A stretch of DNA of 64,000 bases, taken from JAVJSU01 sp040219275. GTDB taxonomy: Bacteria > Chloroflexota > Anaerolineae > Aggregatilineales > Phototrophicaceae. The notes under the pieces were generated by a model. It was not told the origin of the DNA. It ran no database searches and worked only from the letters and a program-made list of their open reading frames with translations. This document shows, in pieces, positions 27,061-35,872 of this stretch (the first letter of the stretch is position 1; every line of letters starts with the position of its first letter). The stretch lies in assembly GCA_040219275.1 (NCBI GenBank), contig JAVJSU010000024.1, positions 62,001 through 126,000 of the forward strand. The letters are read 5' to 3'. A program made the translations under genes and the position numbers.

Positions 27061-27930
27061 TTACCCCCGTGTGAGGCGGCGTTTGATGTGGTCATGGAGT
27101 TGGCGGACATTGACACCGAGGCGGCGCAAAATCTCCGCGCCGGTATCGTCTTCTGTGAGGGCGAGCAAGAAGTGTTCTGTGCCGGTGTAATGACTGCCCA
27201 GACTGCGCGATAATTCGACAGCAGGCGGGATGACCTGCTCGATGGAGGTCATCAAATCGTCATCGCGTTGTTCCAGCCCTCGCGTGACGGCGACATCATT
27301 CAAGCCGACCTGCAACAGCAAACTTGACATGGTACTGCGCCGCTCCCGCGAGATGACGAGTAACAGATGCCCCAGCCCGATCATCTGATGATCGTGCGCG
27401 ACGGCGAGTTGCTCGGCGGCGGTGAGCACCCGCCGGGAAAGTTCGCTCAGGTTGGCGGTACGGCGCAAGGTATCAAGGCTGAATTCCTGCAAGCCTTCGT
27501 TCAGCGATGCCCGCACACGCCTGCGGACTTGATCCGGTTGGATGTCCATGAGGCGGAGTAAATCTGCGGCGTTGCCAAGATTGGTGCGGGTGATGCCGAG
27601 CAGGAGGTGTTGCGTGCCGATGTAATGATGCCCCAACCAGTTCGACTCATCGGCGGCGAGTTCCAGCGCGAAATCGAGCGCGGCATCGTTGGGCGGGTCT
27701 TCCTGTAGGTCGTCAATGGGCAGGGTTAAATCTGCCAATTTCGGCTCTGCGAAGTCGGCTTCGAGGCTTAGCTCGGTGAGCAAGGTAGCGCCAATGCTCC
27801 CGCGTGTGAGCAGAACGCCAACGAGTAAATGTCCGGTATCGACACGGGGATGCCGATACCGTTGTGTAAGTAGAGATGCGTGGGTCAAGGCGCGTCGGGC
27901 GTGATGACTATAACGACTGTAAATCGTCAT
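27061..27930 (-). CDS. Clp N-domain-only protein (double)
   Basis: A 289-residue protein made of two Clp N-terminal domains and nothing else. The first (about 1-145) has YSHHARRALTHASLL with VDTGHLLVGVLL, then WLGHHYIGTQHLLLGI. The second (about 160-288) has RVLTAAEQLAVAHDHQMIGLGHLLLVI, then LGSHYTGTEHFLLAL. Each carries the two repeated half-motifs of a ClpA/ClpC N-domain, which bind adaptors and substrates. There is no AAA+ domain, so the protein has no ATPase of its own. It may be an adaptor or decoy for a ClpC-type unfoldase, but no clp gene is nearby. Confidence 0.85.
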   Translation of the reverse strand: MTIYSRYSHHARRALTHASLLTQRYRHPRVDTGHLLVGVLLTRGSIGATLLTELSLEADFAEPKLADLTLPIDDLQEDPPNDAALDFALELAADESNWLGHHYIGTQHLLLGITRTNLGNAADLLRLMDIQPDQVRRRVRASLNEGLQEFSLDTLRRTANLSELSRRVLTAAEQLAVAHDHQMIGLGHLLLVISRERRSTMSSLLLQVGLNDVAVTRGLEQRDDDLMTSIEQVIPPAVELSRSLGSHYTGTEHFLLALTEDDTGAEILRRLGVNVRQLHDHIKRRLTRG

Positions 27931-28086
27931 CGAAAATTTACCGATCAGTGCGGATTTTATAACATGATGAGTCCATTATAATCTCGCTACGAAGTCCGTT
28001 GCAAACGATAGTTGGCAAAATTCCGGCTATTGCATCGCATGTCAATCATCAGATGAGGGAAACAGTAGGTGTCTGGCGGGGTGGGC

Positions 28087-28950
28087 TTAAAGCTGTTTTT
28101 GCATGAAGTGGGTGATATGCCCTGCGGGACGCTCCGGCAGGGTGCCAAAGGTGTGATAGCCATGCGCGTGGAAAAAATCAATATTGTGGAAATCCGCCGC
28201 ATCGGTGACGACATTCGGGCAACCGCGCCGTTTGCTTTCGGCTTCTGCTAGCAAAAGCATTTGTGTGCCATAGCCCTGCCCGCGATAGGAGTCATCAATC
28301 CACAAATGTTGCAGATCAAACCAGCCCCAATAGGTCATGCCGAGCAAACCACCGATGAGCGTGCCATTCAGCGTGCGTAAAAAGATCACCAGCCGTTCGC
28401 CTTTGCCCATTACCCCGCGAGAGGCATTGTATGCGCCCAATCCACGCGCCAGAGTGCGAACATCTTTCATGGGCGGATTGTCCTGCACGGTAAAGGGACG
28501 TGAGGGCGTGCGCGGGTGAATGTCTCGCCACACATAATAATAATTATAGCCGGGTGGACGATCAGTAAGCGTACCAAACAGCCGGAAGCCAAGATGAACA
28601 TAAAACGGGAGTGACTGAAAGCTGGTCGTCGCCAGAAAAACACGCTCCACACCGGCTTGATGGGCGTGGGCTTCCAGCGAGTCCATCAATGCGCGCCCAT
28701 AACCCGCGCCTTTGTAGGTGTGATCCACCCACAGCAGATCAATATACATCCAGCCCCAGCCGATTTCACCGTAAACGCCGCCGCGGATGAGTCCGGCTTC
28801 ATCGCGCAGAAACGCCGCTACCGGACGCATGGCATCGCCACCGTATGGACGGGCGAAATCATCCAGACGGGATTGGATGACCGTCATTTCCGCCTGTTGG
28901 GGATCGGCTTCTATGATGAGGGGGCGGGTGGGATGGAGGGAACGGGTCAT
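28087..28950 (-). CDS. Tandem-domain GNAT acetyltransferase
   Basis: A 287-residue protein with two GNAT domains. Domain 1 (about 1-150) has VDHTYKGAGYGRALMDSL and FYVHLGFRLFGTL. Domain 2 (about 160-287) has IDDSYRGQGYGTQMLLLAEAES and FFHAHGYHTFGTLPERPAG. Both acetyl-CoA loops are present, so both may be active. The start lies four bases from the next gene's stop (28954-), so the two form an operon with the histidine phosphatase. Confidence 0.9.
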   Translation of the reverse strand: MTRSLHPTRPLIIEADPQQAEMTVIQSRLDDFARPYGGDAMRPVAAFLRDEAGLIRGGVYGEIGWGWMYIDLLWVDHTYKGAGYGRALMDSLEAHAHQAGVERVFLATTSFQSLPFYVHLGFRLFGTLTDRPPGYNYYYVWRDIHPRTPSRPFTVQDNPPMKDVRTLARGLGAYNASRGVMGKGERLVIFLRTLNGTLIGGLLGMTYWGWFDLQHLWIDDSYRGQGYGTQMLLLAEAESKRRGCPNVVTDAADFHNIDFFHAHGYHTFGTLPERPAGHITHFMQKQL

Positions 28951-28953
28951 CGG

Positions 28954-29541
28954 TTAATTTTCAGTCCGTAAATCGAACGGTAGATGTCCGGTTTCGTTAT
29001 GCGAAACGAGATACACCTCGCCGTCAGCGTCCACCATCAAGCGGGTGATGCCACAGTGGTTAATCATCATTTTGACCCAGATGTGCGGATCAAAATGTAA
29101 GGTGCGGGCGACCAGATAACGGATCACGTTGCCATGACAGACCAGCAATTCATGCACATTCTCGTCGTCATCGGCAGGCGGGCAAATCAATTGATCGAAG
29201 GCGCTATCGAGTTGATCGGCACACAGCGTTACTTTTTCCTCCGTGAGATCCGGCGCGACGGAGCGAAAGGCGTTTTCAAAACCGGGTGGGATCGTCGGGA
29301 TGCACTCACGCAGTAAGTCCGTCGGTTGGAAGTTGATGGCGTGGTGCTGGGTGGCGATGATGCGGGCGGTTTGCTCTGCACGGAGCATGGTGCTGAAGTA
29401 GATACGGCTGAACGGTACATGCTTGAGGGCTTGCGCCGCCGCGTGTGCTTGATCTTCTCCAAGCGGGGTCAATGCGCCGGCATCGCGCTGTTTAGACAGA
29501 TATTGCCCGTGCCGGACCAGATAGAGGTTACGATATGCCAT
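28954..29541 (-). CDS. Histidine phosphatase superfamily protein
   Basis: A 195-residue protein with the RHG motif (YLVRHGQYLSK, catalytic His 11), the second active-site element YFSTMLRAEQTARII, and the conserved second His in LLVCHGNVIRYLVA. It belongs to the broad phosphoglycerate-mutase-like branch that includes cobalamin, sugar-phosphate and protein phosphatases. The substrate is unknown. It is co-transcribed with the double GNAT, three bases apart. Confidence 0.93.
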   Translation of the reverse strand: MAYRNLYLVRHGQYLSKQRDAGALTPLGEDQAHAAAQALKHVPFSRIYFSTMLRAEQTARIIATQHHAINFQPTDLLRECIPTIPPGFENAFRSVAPDLTEEKVTLCADQLDSAFDQLICPPADDDENVHELLVCHGNVIRYLVARTLHFDPHIWVKMMINHCGITRLMVDADGEVYLVSHNETGHLPFDLRTEN

Positions 29542-29608
29542 AATGATCCTTGAAGTAAGACGTTGAACGTAAGAAGTGATTAGTTTTTAGAGCTTGCTTG
29601 AGTTTGAG

Positions 29609-29705
29609 CATTTTCCCCATCCCCTAGCCCCTTCCCCACTTCGTATTGAAGGGGAACAAGTCTCCCCTTGCGAAGCGGGGGAGATTTAGCGGGGGGATTT
29701 TTCCT
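29609..29705. repeat. GC-rich dispersed repeat, family B copy 2
   Basis: Alternating C-rich and G-rich blocks (tccccatcccctagcccctt, then gaaggggaac, then ctccccttgcgaagcggggg) can fold into an imperfect hairpin. It matches in style the segments at 25527-25615 and 42680-42726. It sits in a 290-base intergenic region that otherwise holds only AT-rich sequence. Confidence 0.5.
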
Positions 29706-29782
29706 ACGCTTTAATAAATATTATATAAAATACCTTCTTCAAAACACGCTCTTAGTAATTAGTTTTTTGGTGAAACAAACGA

Positions 29783-29847
29783 GAAAAAGCATCGTGTAAG
29801 GAAAAATCTTTAATTTTCTATAGTCACAAATTCCTTACGCCTGATGC
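29783..29847 (-). terminator. Terminator-like hairpin overlapping the sufE stop
   Basis: On the minus strand, GCATC and GTAAGGAA (29847-29831) pair with TTCCTTAC and GATGC (29803-29790) across an AT-rich loop, followed by TTTTTC. The left arm includes the sufE stop codon (TAA at 29837-29835), so the last codons are part of the stem. It is imperfect but has the T-run expected of a terminator. Confidence 0.55.
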
Positions 29848-30278
29848 TGTGCGATGGCTTCTGCGGTTTTACGTTGCATAAAATGGAAGACATTTTCAAA
29901 GACGTTGGCGCGGGATTGAATCATGCTCAAGCGCACGCCTGCTTGCTCCGCGAAGGTCTGCACACAGGGCTTGACCGTCTGTAAAATTTGATCCGGCGTG
30001 CATCCGTTCAAGGCTTCGATCAAGATGTAGATATAGCCTTTGGAGATGAACGATTCTGAATCTCCGATAAAGTGAATTGTGCCATCGTCCTGCAATTGCG
30101 CGACGATATGGGTGGCAGAGGCACAGCCCGGCACAAGCTGATCGTTCGTTTTATAAGCGGAGTCCATCACGGGCAGATACTCCCCATATTGGCGCAGAGT
30201 CAGCAATTGATCCTGCCGTGAGGTGAGCATGGCGAGGTCTTCGCCGATTTCCGCCAGATAGTCGCATGGGTTGGTCAT
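29835..30278 (-). CDS. sufE: SufE family sulfur-acceptor protein
   Basis: A 147-residue protein with the SufE signature: YLPVMDSAYKTNDQLVPGCASATHI, where Cys 52 in VPGCAS is the sulfane-sulfur acceptor; then GDSESFISKGYIYILIEALNG and the C-terminal helical segment SRANVFENVFHFM. It accepts sulfur from a SufS-type cysteine desulfurase for Fe-S cluster assembly. No other suf gene lies in the window. The gene stands alone. This identification is confident by motif and length. Confidence 0.95.
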   Translation of the reverse strand: MTNPCDYLAEIGEDLAMLTSRQDQLLTLRQYGEYLPVMDSAYKTNDQLVPGCASATHIVAQLQDDGTIHFIGDSESFISKGYIYILIEALNGCTPDQILQTVKPCVQTFAEQAGVRLSMIQSRANVFENVFHFMQRKTAEAIAQHQA

Positions 30279-30568
30279 CGAATTTTACCGTTAGAGAATA
30301 GTTGTCGTCGTTCGTTTGATTGTACCCGATGAACGCGACAACTTAAAAGTGAATTAACCTGAATTCTTTTTGAGGTGAACATCCGCGAAAAGAGCTTTTA
30401 GCCGTTAGCTTTTGGCTTTTAGTTTGAAAAAACACCGCTTTTGGCTAAAAGCTGAGAGCCAAAAGCTACGAAGGTCATTCCTGATTGTGTGCTTATCCAG
30501 AACTGACGCAAATTATTAAAGAAGCGACAGGGTGTGTCGCTTCTTGAAGTGTCAACGTTTTTCGTGCC
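30279..30568. repeat. Intergenic region with AGCTTTTGGC-type inverted repeats
   Basis: Within 30395-30475 the motif tagcttttggct occurs, then gcttttggctaaaagct, then agccaaaagcta, so the segment can form a long imperfect hairpin. The simple composition recalls other low-complexity intergenic repeats in this window. A terminator of the gene at 30569 lies at 30519-30545. Confidence 0.5.
30519..30545 (-). terminator. Rho-independent terminator of the Fes-like gene
   Basis: AAGAAGCGACA (30519-30529) and TGTCGCTTCTT (30535-30545) form a perfect 11-bp stem with a 5-nt loop. On the minus strand it is followed by a short T-rich run (TTTAATAATTT). It lies about 25 bases past the stop of the gene at 30569. 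Confidence 0.85.
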
Positions 30569-31750
30569 CTAGCCCGGAAATGCCCATGCGAGTGCTTCTG
30601 GCAACACACTGCGGAAGCCCACCAGACCATGCCCACTGCCGATTTCGGTGTATTGATAAGCCACATCCCCGCGCTGACTGAGGATGCTATTTAGCAGTTG
30701 CCCCGGTAGATAAAAGCGTGCGCGTGCCTCATACCGCCCGACAGATTGAAAAATACGTCTGGGCAAAATGGAAGCACGTTGGAAGCGTCCGGCATATTCT
30801 TTGAGTTGCTCTTGCGCCACGCCGCGCCCTAACGGGGGTGAAATCATGATGAGATGGGAGAACACCGCCGGATTTTTCAGGCTGGCATGGGCGGCGGCAA
30901 TCGCACCCGGTCCGACCCCGCCGATGCCGATATTGGTCGAATCCACCCGATAACGCGTCTTCAAAAATGGGATCAATTCTTCCTGCATCGTGGCGAAATA
31001 GCGATCATTGCTGACATACGTTTTTATACGGTCACGCTGATCGCCACTTTGTAGCATGGCGATAACGACAGGTTGCATCCGTCCGTGCTTGATGAGCGCA
31101 TCCGCGATGAACGGCACCTGCAACGGTCCGGCGCACCATTGCCCGTCTTGCAAGATCAGCAGGGGATAGACCTTGCCTGAATTTTCGTACTCAAACGGTG
31201 TATACACCCACAATTTACGTCCCTGCACACGCAATTGCATACTGCTGAATTGATGCTCGAAGACTTCACCACGCGGGACTCGTCCCATTTTCGTCCAATC
31301 CGGGAAGGGGCGGGCTTCTGACATCCGCAACACGGAAACGTTCATCTGTGCGGTGCTCATCTTAATCGGATTTTGCGGGTCGTTGCGCCAATGGCGGTTG
31401 ATGCGCCCGACGATGTCGGTTTCTTGCGCGAGGGGGGTCATGGGGTCGTTGATGGCGAGCATATAATCGAGCAAATCATCGTTAGCAAAGTCAAGCGTGC
31501 AATGCCAGAGGGAAGTCCCTTCCAGATTGTCTAAGGCGGCGAAGGGTGGGTCACCGGGGAGCGTATCCAGATTGACGGCGACATTTTGCACTGCTTCAAT
31601 CGCCACATAGATAAAGGTCGCGCTGTCGCCCTCAATCCAGGGCCAATCCTGACGCTCACGTAGAAGCTGACCGACTACAGATTGCCGATTTTCCAACGGG
31701 GCGGATCGCGCTTCTTCAAGAAAACTCTCAAATGTTGTCCAATTTGGCAT
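30569..31750 (-). CDS. Enterochelin-esterase-like protein lacking the serine nucleophile
   Basis: A 393-residue protein. The N-terminal 150 residues are the beta-sandwich domain seen in Fes-type esterases (WIEGDSATFIYVAIE). The alpha/beta-hydrolase half has KLWVYTPFEYENSGKVYPLLILQDGQ, PVVIAML, and YFATMQEELIPFLKTRYRVD. The nucleophile elbow, normally GxSxG, reads GVGPGA near residue 279, so Ser is replaced by Gly; the histidine block GSGHGLVGFRSVLPEALAW is retained. It therefore seems inactive as a classic esterase. It may bind, scaffold or regulate. Confidence 0.82.
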   Translation of the reverse strand: MPNWTTFESFLEEARSAPLENRQSVVGQLLRERQDWPWIEGDSATFIYVAIEAVQNVAVNLDTLPGDPPFAALDNLEGTSLWHCTLDFANDDLLDYMLAINDPMTPLAQETDIVGRINRHWRNDPQNPIKMSTAQMNVSVLRMSEARPFPDWTKMGRVPRGEVFEHQFSSMQLRVQGRKLWVYTPFEYENSGKVYPLLILQDGQWCAGPLQVPFIADALIKHGRMQPVVIAMLQSGDQRDRIKTYVSNDRYFATMQEELIPFLKTRYRVDSTNIGIGGVGPGAIAAAHASLKNPAVFSHLIMISPPLGRGVAQEQLKEYAGRFQRASILPRRIFQSVGRYEARARFYLPGQLLNSILSQRGDVAYQYTEIGSGHGLVGFRSVLPEALAWAFPG

Positions 31751-32101
31751 GGATCACTTTCTCCCTGTGATTGGGATGCTCCGGCGTAAAGTGCGCCATC
31801 AGCATCCGCAAGATATCGCTCATTTGTAGGATAACGTAAATGGACTGCGAAACATTTACGGTCTGTTTGTACCGTTCCAACCGCGTTCGATATAGTGTTG
31901 CGACGTTAGCGGACGGGGTACATTACCATTTTAACATTTTCCGGCGCGTCTAGCATCAGGCGTTATTGACCTTTCTCTTGCGCGGGGTGGGAGGCTGGAT
32001 GATAATGGTAACAGCACCGTCAGTGGTATACTCTGCTGACACGACCTTTTCAGTTAAACTATTATCATTGACCGGCTAATCTGCTTCGGAGACCATACCG
32101 G
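31751..32101. other. Intergenic region upstream of the kinase gene
   Basis: About 350 bases between two divergent genes, holding both promoters. One feature is visible: GTCAG (32019-32023) and CTGAC (32036-32040) flank a segment with a central GTATAC palindrome, 60 bases before the kinase start. I see no gene here. Confidence 0.5.
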
Positions 32102-33799
32102 ATGAGCGCGAATAAACCACCTGATGACTTGCTTGGCAAAACCCTCGGACAATTCGAGATCATAGAGGAAATTGGACGGGGCGGCATGGCAACCGTCTAT
32201 AGCGCCCGCCAGACCTCGATGAATCGGATGGTTGCGATTAAGGTATTGCCACGCCATTTGATGCACGACCCGAACTTCTACGAACGTTTTGAGCGTGAAG
32301 TCGATGTGATCGCGCATCTTGAGCATCCCCACATTTTGCCGATTTACGATTACGGACAGACGGAAGGCATCCCGTTTATCGCCATGCGTTTTCTCGGTGG
32401 CGGTAGTATGGAGCAGATGATCCGGCGCTCCGCAGGCAAAGGGAAACCTGAAGACCTCGAACGCCCGATCCGGCAGATTTGTCAGGCATTGGATTATGCC
32501 CACAAAGAAGGAATCATCCACCGCGACATCAAACCGGGCAATATTATGCTGGATACCGGTGGCAACGCCTATTTAAGCGATTTCGGCATTGCGCGTGTGC
32601 TCGGTAGTGAACTGACGGGCAGTATGATTGTCGGTACGCCTGCATATATGAGTCCTGAGCAGGCGAACGGAGTGTCTATCGACGGGCGAGCCGATATTTA
32701 CGCGATGGGCGTGGTGCTGTTTGAACTACTCACCGGAACCGAACCCTATCATGCAGAAACGCCGATGGCAGTCCTGTTAAAGCACATCAACGAACCGATG
32801 CCACCCATCACCCAATTTAGAAGCGACATTTCACGCGAAGTCGATCAGGTGATTCAAAAATCGACGGCAAAAGACCCGAATGACCGTTTCTCTTCTGCGG
32901 GCGATATGGCGAAAGCCTTTAGTGCCGCATTGCGCGGGGAAACCGCCGTGTTCGATGCCCCGACGCGGAGTGTTTCATCAGGGCATGACGCAGACACCCG
33001 CATAGAGGACAACACCAAAACGATCACCGGACAGATGTTGCCCGATCATCCGACAATGCCCCCGACGCAAAATCCGATGACACCTGCACCGGGTTCAATT
33101 ACAGGGGGATTCACCGATAGCAATACTAACATGACTGGCTTTGGCGCGAACACACAGACGCAATTCCCGACGCGCTCCGGTCCATCGACGGGTTTGCTGG
33201 TCGCGATTGTGGTGATCGTCGCCGTGCTGGTGATTGGTGGTGTGGTCGCGTTGTCGATTACCAATAGCGGTGGTGATGATCCCGTGACTACCGTGAATAC
33301 GCCCGTTGCCAATCTCGTGCCTACGCCGTTCTTCCGTGCGGAAACGGTGCGCGGTGAGCTGTATACAGTCAGCATCCCGCAAGCGTGGATTCCGCCGGTA
33401 GGATTTTTTGATCTGTCCACGACGAATCGCATGATCCATGTGTGGCAACCGGATAATGTCAACGCGTATGTTGCGCTGGAAATTGAAGAACGCACGCTCG
33501 CTGATGAAGACGCTTTCCAGAGCGCGATTGAGCAGTATGTAGACGCTGAATTGTCCTCGCGCGTTGGCACATTCACGGAAATTGATAGCAGTGTTGCGCC
33601 GGATGGCACGGTACGCCGCAGTTATCGCATGGTGGATGCCAGTAACGGCAGTACGGATTTTGAGCCGGGTCAGTTAGATATTTTCTTCGAGAATCGCGCA
33701 CCGTATTTTGTTGCGGTCAATATATATTCGGCGGATTCAACGGGCAATACGCTGGTGCAAACCTTCCAATCTATTCTGGACTCGTTGCGGATTGAATAG
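32102..33799 (+). CDS. PknB-like Ser/Thr kinase with PsbP-like extracellular domain
   Basis: A 565-residue protein. The kinase domain (about 15-285) is complete: glycine loop GRGGMATVY, VAIKVL (Lys 47), HRDIKPGN (Asp 142), DFG at 160-162, and the activation end GTPAYMSPEQ. After a Thr/Pro-rich linker, one membrane helix (about 362-385) leads to an external domain (about 405-565, PQAWIPPVGFFDLSTTNRMIHVWQ) that resembles PsbP/DUF1795-type sensor folds rather than PASTA repeats. The ATP-binding part is cytoplasmic and the sensor external. Substrates are unknown. The fold assignment of the outer domain is tentative. Confidence 0.9.
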   Translation: MSANKPPDDLLGKTLGQFEIIEEIGRGGMATVYSARQTSMNRMVAIKVLPRHLMHDPNFYERFEREVDVIAHLEHPHILPIYDYGQTEGIPFIAMRFLGGGSMEQMIRRSAGKGKPEDLERPIRQICQALDYAHKEGIIHRDIKPGNIMLDTGGNAYLSDFGIARVLGSELTGSMIVGTPAYMSPEQANGVSIDGRADIYAMGVVLFELLTGTEPYHAETPMAVLLKHINEPMPPITQFRSDISREVDQVIQKSTAKDPNDRFSSAGDMAKAFSAALRGETAVFDAPTRSVSSGHDADTRIEDNTKTITGQMLPDHPTMPPTQNPMTPAPGSITGGFTDSNTNMTGFGANTQTQFPTRSGPSTGLLVAIVVIVAVLVIGGVVALSITNSGGDDPVTTVNTPVANLVPTPFFRAETVRGELYTVSIPQAWIPPVGFFDLSTTNRMIHVWQPDNVNAYVALEIEERTLADEDAFQSAIEQYVDAELSSRVGTFTEIDSSVAPDGTVRRSYRMVDASNGSTDFEPGQLDIFFENRAPYFVAVNIYSADSTGNTLVQTFQSILDSLRIE

Positions 33800-33845
33800 C
33801 GATTAAATAGCACGTACTCCACGAACGCGCATCTTAAGATTGAAG

Positions 33846-33888
33846 TCGACAAAGCCTATTATCACAATAGGCTTTTTTGTAGTCGATT
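33846..33888. terminator. Bidirectional terminator between kinase and uricase
   Basis: AAAGCCTATT (33851-33860) and AATAGGCTTT (33866-33875) form a 10-bp stem around ATCAC, with T-runs on both sides. Flanking GTCGAC/AGTCGA adds a longer imperfect stem. It serves the plus-strand kinase and the minus-strand uricase, which converge here. Confidence 0.85.
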
Positions 33889-33896
33889 TGCGTTCG

Positions 33897-34823
33897 CTAA
33901 ATATCTGCGCGATTGAGCACAAGTGAGATCATGCCATACGGCGGGCGTGGATCCATGTAGACTTTCGTATCCTCGCCTGCCACTTCCGCCGCCGTGTCCC
34001 ATAGGCGATTCTGCGCCTTGAACCACACTTCGTCCATCTGCGGGAAGGTCTTCAGTAAGCGCACGCCCATTTCATACACCAGATGTTGAATCGACATGCT
34101 CACAAAATCGTGGAAGGTGTGTTGAAGATGGTCATAGACCTGCTGTTGGGCGATATAGTTGCTGTGATCCTCGCTGATAGCATCCTGCACATCGCCATAT
34201 TTCCAGCCCATATCAAGGAAGATATAGAGCGGGCGATCATTTTTGTCCGGTAGAGTCGTGAATTCATCATGCACAAAATTGGCGAAGGCGCTCCCCGTCA
34301 ATTTGATGAGCTTGATGCCCAACCGCGCACAGGCATGATCGGTAATGACGATAGTCTCACCGTCGCGTTCTGCATCAAAAGACGCGAATCCGTAGCTATC
34401 ATGCGAAGGCGCGAACAGGCGATCACTCGGCGTGATGGTTTTGCCGCCATCGTTGGTGATGGGCGCGGCGACGAAGGGCAGGTCTTTCCCACTGACGCGC
34501 AAGGCTTCCATCTGTGGATACTGCGTCAACATTTGATGCGCGAGATATGACAGAAAATTTTCTTGCGTCGCGCCGGTAAACAGACGCGCTTTTTGCAAAA
34601 TAAAATTGGTCATGGTGGCGGTGGCGACCACATTTGAATTATCGCCTTCGGTATAGGCGGGCATAAACGTTTTGCCGAAAACCTCCACCTGCACCTCAGA
34701 CGCGAACAAGCCATTCGCCGCGCCGGTAAATGCGGATTCAGGGATGGGCGTTAAGCCCGTCAATGGGGAGGCGTAACTGCGATAGAGGGCGATGTTGCCT
34801 TTGCCATAGGTGATTTTGCTCAC
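33897..34823 (-). CDS. Urate oxidase (uricase)
   Basis: About 308 residues from a GTG at 34823. GGAG lies nine bases upstream, and the mature sequence VSKITYGKGNIALYRSY begins there; an upstream ATG at 34910 would add 29 residues that look like translated intergenic sequence. Family motifs: GDNSNVVATATMTNFIL, FGKTFMPAY, YIFLDMGWKYG and the C-terminal MGVRLLKTFPQMDEVWFKAQNRLWD. It oxidises urate to 5-hydroxyisourate. The OHCU decarboxylase gene lies upstream in the same direction, so both steps of the pathway that flank HIU hydrolase are present. Confidence 0.93.
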   Translation of the reverse strand: MSKITYGKGNIALYRSYASPLTGLTPIPESAFTGAANGLFASEVQVEVFGKTFMPAYTEGDNSNVVATATMTNFILQKARLFTGATQENFLSYLAHQMLTQYPQMEALRVSGKDLPFVAAPITNDGGKTITPSDRLFAPSHDSYGFASFDAERDGETIVITDHACARLGIKLIKLTGSAFANFVHDEFTTLPDKNDRPLYIFLDMGWKYGDVQDAISEDHSNYIAQQQVYDHLQHTFHDFVSMSIQHLVYEMGVRLLKTFPQMDEVWFKAQNRLWDTAAEVAGEDTKVYMDPRPPYGMISLVLNRADI

Positions 34824-34873
34824 GGTGTAGTACTCCAGTAGTTGTTGGTTGTTGGTTAATTTATCGAAAAGAA

Positions 34874-34963
34874 CAAGAAAAAAGCATAACGCAAAGGCGC
34901 AAAGAGACAAAGGCGCAAAGAAAGACCTTCAATTTTTCTTTGTGTTATGCCGTTTCTTGCTGT
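34874..34963. repeat. Dispersed repeat family A, copy 1 (hairpin form)
   Basis: AAGAAAAAAGCATAACGCAAAG (from 34876) is repeated inversely at about 34938-34959 as ctttgtgttatgccgttt. The stretch gcaaaggcgcaaag occurs twice between. The same word in reverse, CTTTGCGCCTTTGTG-like, recurs at 42849 and a relative at 49170. All are intergenic. Confidence 0.65.
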
Positions 34964-35027
34964 ATTTCGCCACTATTTCGTCCACAATCAACGAGATTGC
35001 CCGCTGTTTAATGGCTATTCTGCTGGA

Positions 35028-35525
35028 CTATTCAACAAGATCAAGCAGGCGCAGACGTAAAATTTTGAGCACTTCCTGCGTGCCGGTGTTGATCTCGTCG
35101 TCGCGTTGATTCTTTAGCCGCGCATGGAACGCCTCCAAGATGGTCGCTCTGGTGTTCTCCCGCGCACAGATCACAAACGGAAAGCCGAAGGTTTCATTAT
35201 AGGACGCGTTCAATTCGGCAAACGTCGCGTATTCTTCCGGCGAGAGTTGCTTTAATCCGGCGGCGGCTTGCTCTCGGGCGGACATTTCGCTCAAATTTTC
35301 GGCGACGGCGATGCCAAGTTGTGGATGCGAGGCGATGAGTTTGAGCTTCTCGTCCTGTGTCGCGGCGTTCACAACTTCAAAAAAGCTGTTTATTAGTGCC
35401 TCGACGTTTACAAATGGGCGATGCGCTAGCACCCGCGCCGCCAACCATGTCTCACCTTCGAGCGGTCCGCCGATGTGCTCCAAAAATTGTGCTTCTGGCA
35501 GTGTATTGAGTGTGGCTAAATCCAT
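35028..35525 (-). CDS. uraD: OHCU decarboxylase
   Basis: About 165 residues from ATG at 35525, which matches the usual length of the family; earlier codons up to 35609 would add an unlikely 28-residue tail. Motifs: WLAARVLAHRPFVNVEALI, SHPQLGIAVA (active-site His), EEYATFAELNASYNETFGFPFVICARENTR. The enzyme decarboxylates 2-oxo-4-hydroxy-4-carboxy-5-ureidoimidazoline to S-allantoin. Uricase is 200 bases downstream on the same strand. HIU hydrolase (pucM/uraH) is not adjacent, so the intermediate must rely on an unlinked gene or spontaneous hydrolysis. Confidence 0.9.
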   Translation of the reverse strand: MDLATLNTLPEAQFLEHIGGPLEGETWLAARVLAHRPFVNVEALINSFFEVVNAATQDEKLKLIASHPQLGIAVAENLSEMSAREQAAAGLKQLSPEEYATFAELNASYNETFGFPFVICARENTRATILEAFHARLKNQRDDEINTGTQEVLKILRLRLLDLVE

Positions 35526-35872
35526 AGCATACCTGACGGTGTTCCACGAGATATTTGTTATGAAGTTTGTAGCATCACAATATTCTAACGCGAAAGGTGG
35601 GCATTCCAAACGAATTTATGGTAATCTGTTTCTGAGTATGAGGCATATGCCCACGAATATAATCTGTAACTTCCGCCCAAAAACTACGCAAGTCTTGCCG
35701 ACGGAACACAAACGGGCATTTAGGATCAAAGCTGATCTTGAAGACTGACGACAATCTTAATGCAAAATGTACGAGATTCGGACATTCTATAGACTTGATG
35801 GCAATGTTTGTCCGTACACTTAAGCTATGGTCGTAAACGAGACGCATACTAGAGCAATAGAGGAAGTCACTA
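35526..35872. other. Intergenic region upstream of uraD and a STAS-like gene
   Basis: About 350 bases between divergent genes. A minus-strand frame is open through 35575-35925, but it overlaps the next gene and has no ribosome site, so I do not call it. The sequence is otherwise unremarkable. Confidence 0.4.
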
